Shown here in pieces: positions 5,970-7,778 of a stretch of 7,778 nt of DNA; positions within the stretch are counted from its first letter, which is position 1, and each line of letters starts with the position of its first letter. The notes below the pieces were generated by a model. It had not been told where the DNA came from and searched no databases. It worked only from the letters and a program-made list of their open reading frames with translations. The translations under genes and the position numbers were made by a program. This stretch comes from an uncultured Coriobacteriales bacterium (GTDB taxonomy: Bacteria; Actinomycetota; Coriobacteriia; Coriobacteriales; Atopobiaceae), in contig CAMNAH010000050.1 of the NCBI GenBank assembly GCA_946530775.1, forward strand, positions 1-7,778. Direction: 5' to 3'.

Positions 5970-7778
5970 TAGTTTGAGAACTGGGAATTGTAGAGCTGAG
6001 CATAGAGACCGCCGTGTGCGAGCAGCTCGTCGTGGGTGCCCTTCTCCACGATATCGCCACCATCCATCACGAGGATGATATCTGCATCTTTGATGGTGGA
6101 GAGCCTGTGCGCGATGACGAACGAGGTGCGGCCGTACATGAGGCGGTCCATGGCGCGCTGGATGAGCTCCTCGGTACGCGTATCGACGTTCGAGGTGGCC
6201 TCATCAAGGATGAGGATGGGTTTGTCGGCGAGGATGGCGCGGGCGATGGTGAGAAGCTGGCGCTGACCTTGGCTGAGATTGGTGGCCATCTCGTTGATCT
6301 CGAAGTCGTAGCCTCCGGGCAGCATCTTGATGAACTGGTCGCAGTAGGCCATCTTGGCGGCGGTGCGTACCTCTTCGTCGGTGGCGTCGAGCTTGCCGAA
6401 GCGCAGGTTCTCCGCGATGGTGCCCTGGAACAGCCACGTCTCCTGCAGCACCATGGCGAAATTGTCGCGCAAATCGGCGCGCTCAAGGTCGCGGATGTCG
6501 TGCTCGCCCACGTAGATAGCGCCATCGTCCACATCGTAGAAGCGCATGAGGAGCTTGACCATGGTGGTCTTGCCCGCACCCGTGGGACCCACGATGGCGA
6601 CGCGCTGGCCCGGTGAGACGTCGAGCGTGAAGTCGTGGATGATGGTCTTCTCGGGGGTGTAGCCAAAGCGCACGTGGTTAAAGCGGACGGCGCCCTCCTC
6701 GTTCGCAAGACGCTCGCCCTCCTGCGCGGTATCGGGCTCGGGATTGGCCGCGAGGAACTCGAAGATGCGCTCTGCCGAGGCGAGCATCTGCTGGATCGAG
6801 TTGGAGATGGCCGCGAACTGGCGCACGGGCTGCGTGAAGTTGCGTACATAGACTACAAACGCCTGGATATCGCCCAGCACGAGCGATCCTGCCGCTACAA
6901 GCGCACCGCCCACGGCAACCACCGCGACATAGCCGAGGTTTCCCACGAACCCCATGAGCGGCATCATGAGGCCCGAGAGGAACTGGCTCTTGAGCGATGC
7001 ATCGTAGAGCTCGTCGTTCTTGACCGAGAAGTCGTCCACCGCCTGCTCGGAGCGGTTGAACACCTGGATGACCTGCTGACCGGCGAAGTCCTCCTCGATG
7101 ATGCCGTTCACGTCTCCGAGCGTATCGGCCTGGAGCTTGAAGTAGCGCTGCGAGTATTTGACGATGCGCATGACGATCACAAGCGAGAGCGGCACCGTGG
7201 CGAGCACCACGAGCGTGAGCGGCAGCGAAATGGTGAGCATCATCACGAGGATGCCGATGATCTGGACGATGGAGGTGATGACCTGCGTCACGCTCTGGTT
7301 GAGCGACTGGGCCACCGTATCGACATCGTTGGTGATGCGCGAGAGCACGTCTCCGATGGAGTTGTCCTCGTGCGAGAAGTACGAGAGCTCGATCACGCTG
7401 ATCTTCTCGGCAACCTGCTTGCGCATGCGATACGAGAGCTTCTGGGTGATGGTCGCCATGATCCACGACTGGATGAGGCTTGCGCCCGAGGAGATGATAT
7501 AGAGCGCCATCAGGGCGATGATGATGGAGCGGATGCGCGCGAAGTCGATCTCGCCCGTGCCCGCGAGCTTGGCCGAGGCGCCCTCGAAGAGCACCGTCGT
7601 GGCCTCCCCCGCCATCTTGGGACCGATCACGGAGAGGACCACCGAGACGACGCTCGCGATCACAGCGATAACGAGCGCCGCGCGATACTCGGCGGTATAG
7701 GCGAGCAGCTTGGCGAACGCGCCCTTGGAATCCTTGGCCTTCTCGGCCTCTTGGGCGAACCGCGGAGCTCTTCCACGC
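5969..7778 (-). CDS. ABC exporter half-transporter, ABCB/MsbA-like permease-ATPase (N-terminus outside window)
   Basis: The frame is open to the right edge, giving 602 visible residues; no ATG precedes the first membrane segment, so the true start is just outside. Visible residues 1-20 are charged (RGRAPRF, then a Lys/Glu-rich run). The type IV transmembrane domain follows, with hydrophobic segments at about 34-53, 82-102, 167-204 (a helical pair) and 266-313 (a pair). The nucleotide-binding domain has Walker A GPTGAGKT (397-404), Q-loop Gln445, signature LSQGQ (501-505), Walker B ILILDE with catalytic Glu526, D-loop SNVD (529-532) and H-loop His557. All ATPase motifs are intact; LSQGQ is a common variant in this subfamily. 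Such proteins work at the membrane as dimers, often with a partner encoded next door, which would lie upstream beyond the window. The substrate (drug, lipid or peptide) cannot be deduced. The gene ends in TAG; no clear terminator follows. Confidence 0.95.
   Translation of the reverse strand, partial: RGRAPRFAQEAEKAKDSKGAFAKLLAYTAEYRAALVIAVIASVVSVVLSVIGPKMAGEATTVLFEGASAKLAGTGEIDFARIRSIIIALMALYIISSGASLIQSWIMATITQKLSYRMRKQVAEKISVIELSYFSHEDNSIGDVLSRITNDVDTVAQSLNQSVTQVITSIVQIIGILVMMLTISLPLTLVVLATVPLSLVIVMRIVKYSQRYFKLQADTLGDVNGIIEEDFAGQQVIQVFNRSEQAVDDFSVKNDELYDASLKSQFLSGLMMPLMGFVGNLGYVAVVAVGGALVAAGSLVLGDIQAFVVYVRNFTQPVRQFAAISNSIQQMLASAERIFEFLAANPEPDTAQEGERLANEEGAVRFNHVRFGYTPEKTIIHDFTLDVSPGQRVAIVGPTGAGKTTMVKLLMRFYDVDDGAIYVGEHDIRDLERADLRDNFAMVLQETWLFQGTIAENLRFGKLDATDEEVRTAAKMAYCDQFIKMLPGGYDFEINEMATNLSQGQRQLLTIARAILADKPILILDEATSNVDTRTEELIQRAMDRLMYGRTSFVIAHRLSTIKDADIILVMDGGDIVEKGTHDELLAHGGLYAQLYNSQFSN

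Noticed and set aside
1728..5977. Two very long plus-strand open frames (692 codons at 1728-3806 and 717 codons at 3824-5977)
   Set aside because: They lie exactly antisense to recG and to the kinase/asp23 genes. High GC content removes stop codons from one antisense frame, and the translations are low-complexity Gly/Asp/Arg/His/Leu-rich with no recognisable domain. The minus-strand frames carry full family motifs.
5964..5990. Possible terminator after the exporter gene (CCCAGTT and AACTAGG around CTCA on the minus strand)
   Set aside because: The stem is short with an internal mismatch, overlaps the stop codon and has no following T-run.
1..7778. Search by eye for CRISPR arrays, tRNA or rRNA genes, insertion sequences, toxin-antitoxin or defence genes
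   Set aside because: Nothing was found. Gaps longer than 60 bp are only 410-524 and 5858-5968, and coding sequence fills the rest.

Overview
This is a high-GC, gene-dense stretch of a bacterial chromosome. Every supported gene lies on the minus strand, so transcription runs from high to low coordinates. Gene content, GC-rich codon use, an actinobacterial-type RecG C-terminus and an actinobacterial gene order (asp23/DAK2 kinase, recG, rsmD, coaD, then a DivIVA-like coiled-coil gene) point to an actinobacterium. The proteins look most like those of gut Coriobacteriia such as Collinsella. That placement comes from memory of the families, not from a database search.

Layout in the direction of transcription. 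(1) 7778-5969: a type IV (ABCB-like) ABC exporter half-transporter, cut by the right window edge and lacking only its extreme N-terminus. (2) 5968-5858: a 110-bp gap with a perfect TATAAT -10 box. (3) 5857-5516: an Asp23/Gls24 (YloU-like) protein. (4) 5515-5465: a 51-bp spacer with two adjacent perfect palindromes. (5) 5464-3779: a DAK2-domain fatty-acid kinase of the FakA/YloV family. (6) 3767-1608: recG helicase, GTG start, 11 bp after the kinase. (7) 1611-1030: rsmD, overlapping recG by 4 bases (ATGA). (8) 1037-525: coaD, overlapping rsmD by 8 bases. (9) 524-410: a 115-bp gap with an AT-rich promoter candidate and a strong imperfect hairpin. (10) 409-1: the N-terminal 136 residues of a DivIVA/SepIVA-like coiled-coil protein, cut by the left edge.

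asp23, the kinase gene, recG, rsmD and coaD form a tight, probably co-transcribed unit, with translational coupling from recG to coaD. It groups envelope stress and fatty-acid incorporation (Asp23, FakA-like), replication-fork repair (RecG), 16S rRNA modification (RsmD) and coenzyme A synthesis (CoaD). The DivIVA-like gene may have its own promoter and a structured leader. The ABC exporter appears to be a separate unit upstream.

I see no mobile element, CRISPR array, RNA gene, defence system or other clearly undescribed system. The window is an ordinary core region. The points worth a second look are small: structured non-coding spacers, a repeat-built coiled coil and the placement of the exporter next to the cluster.
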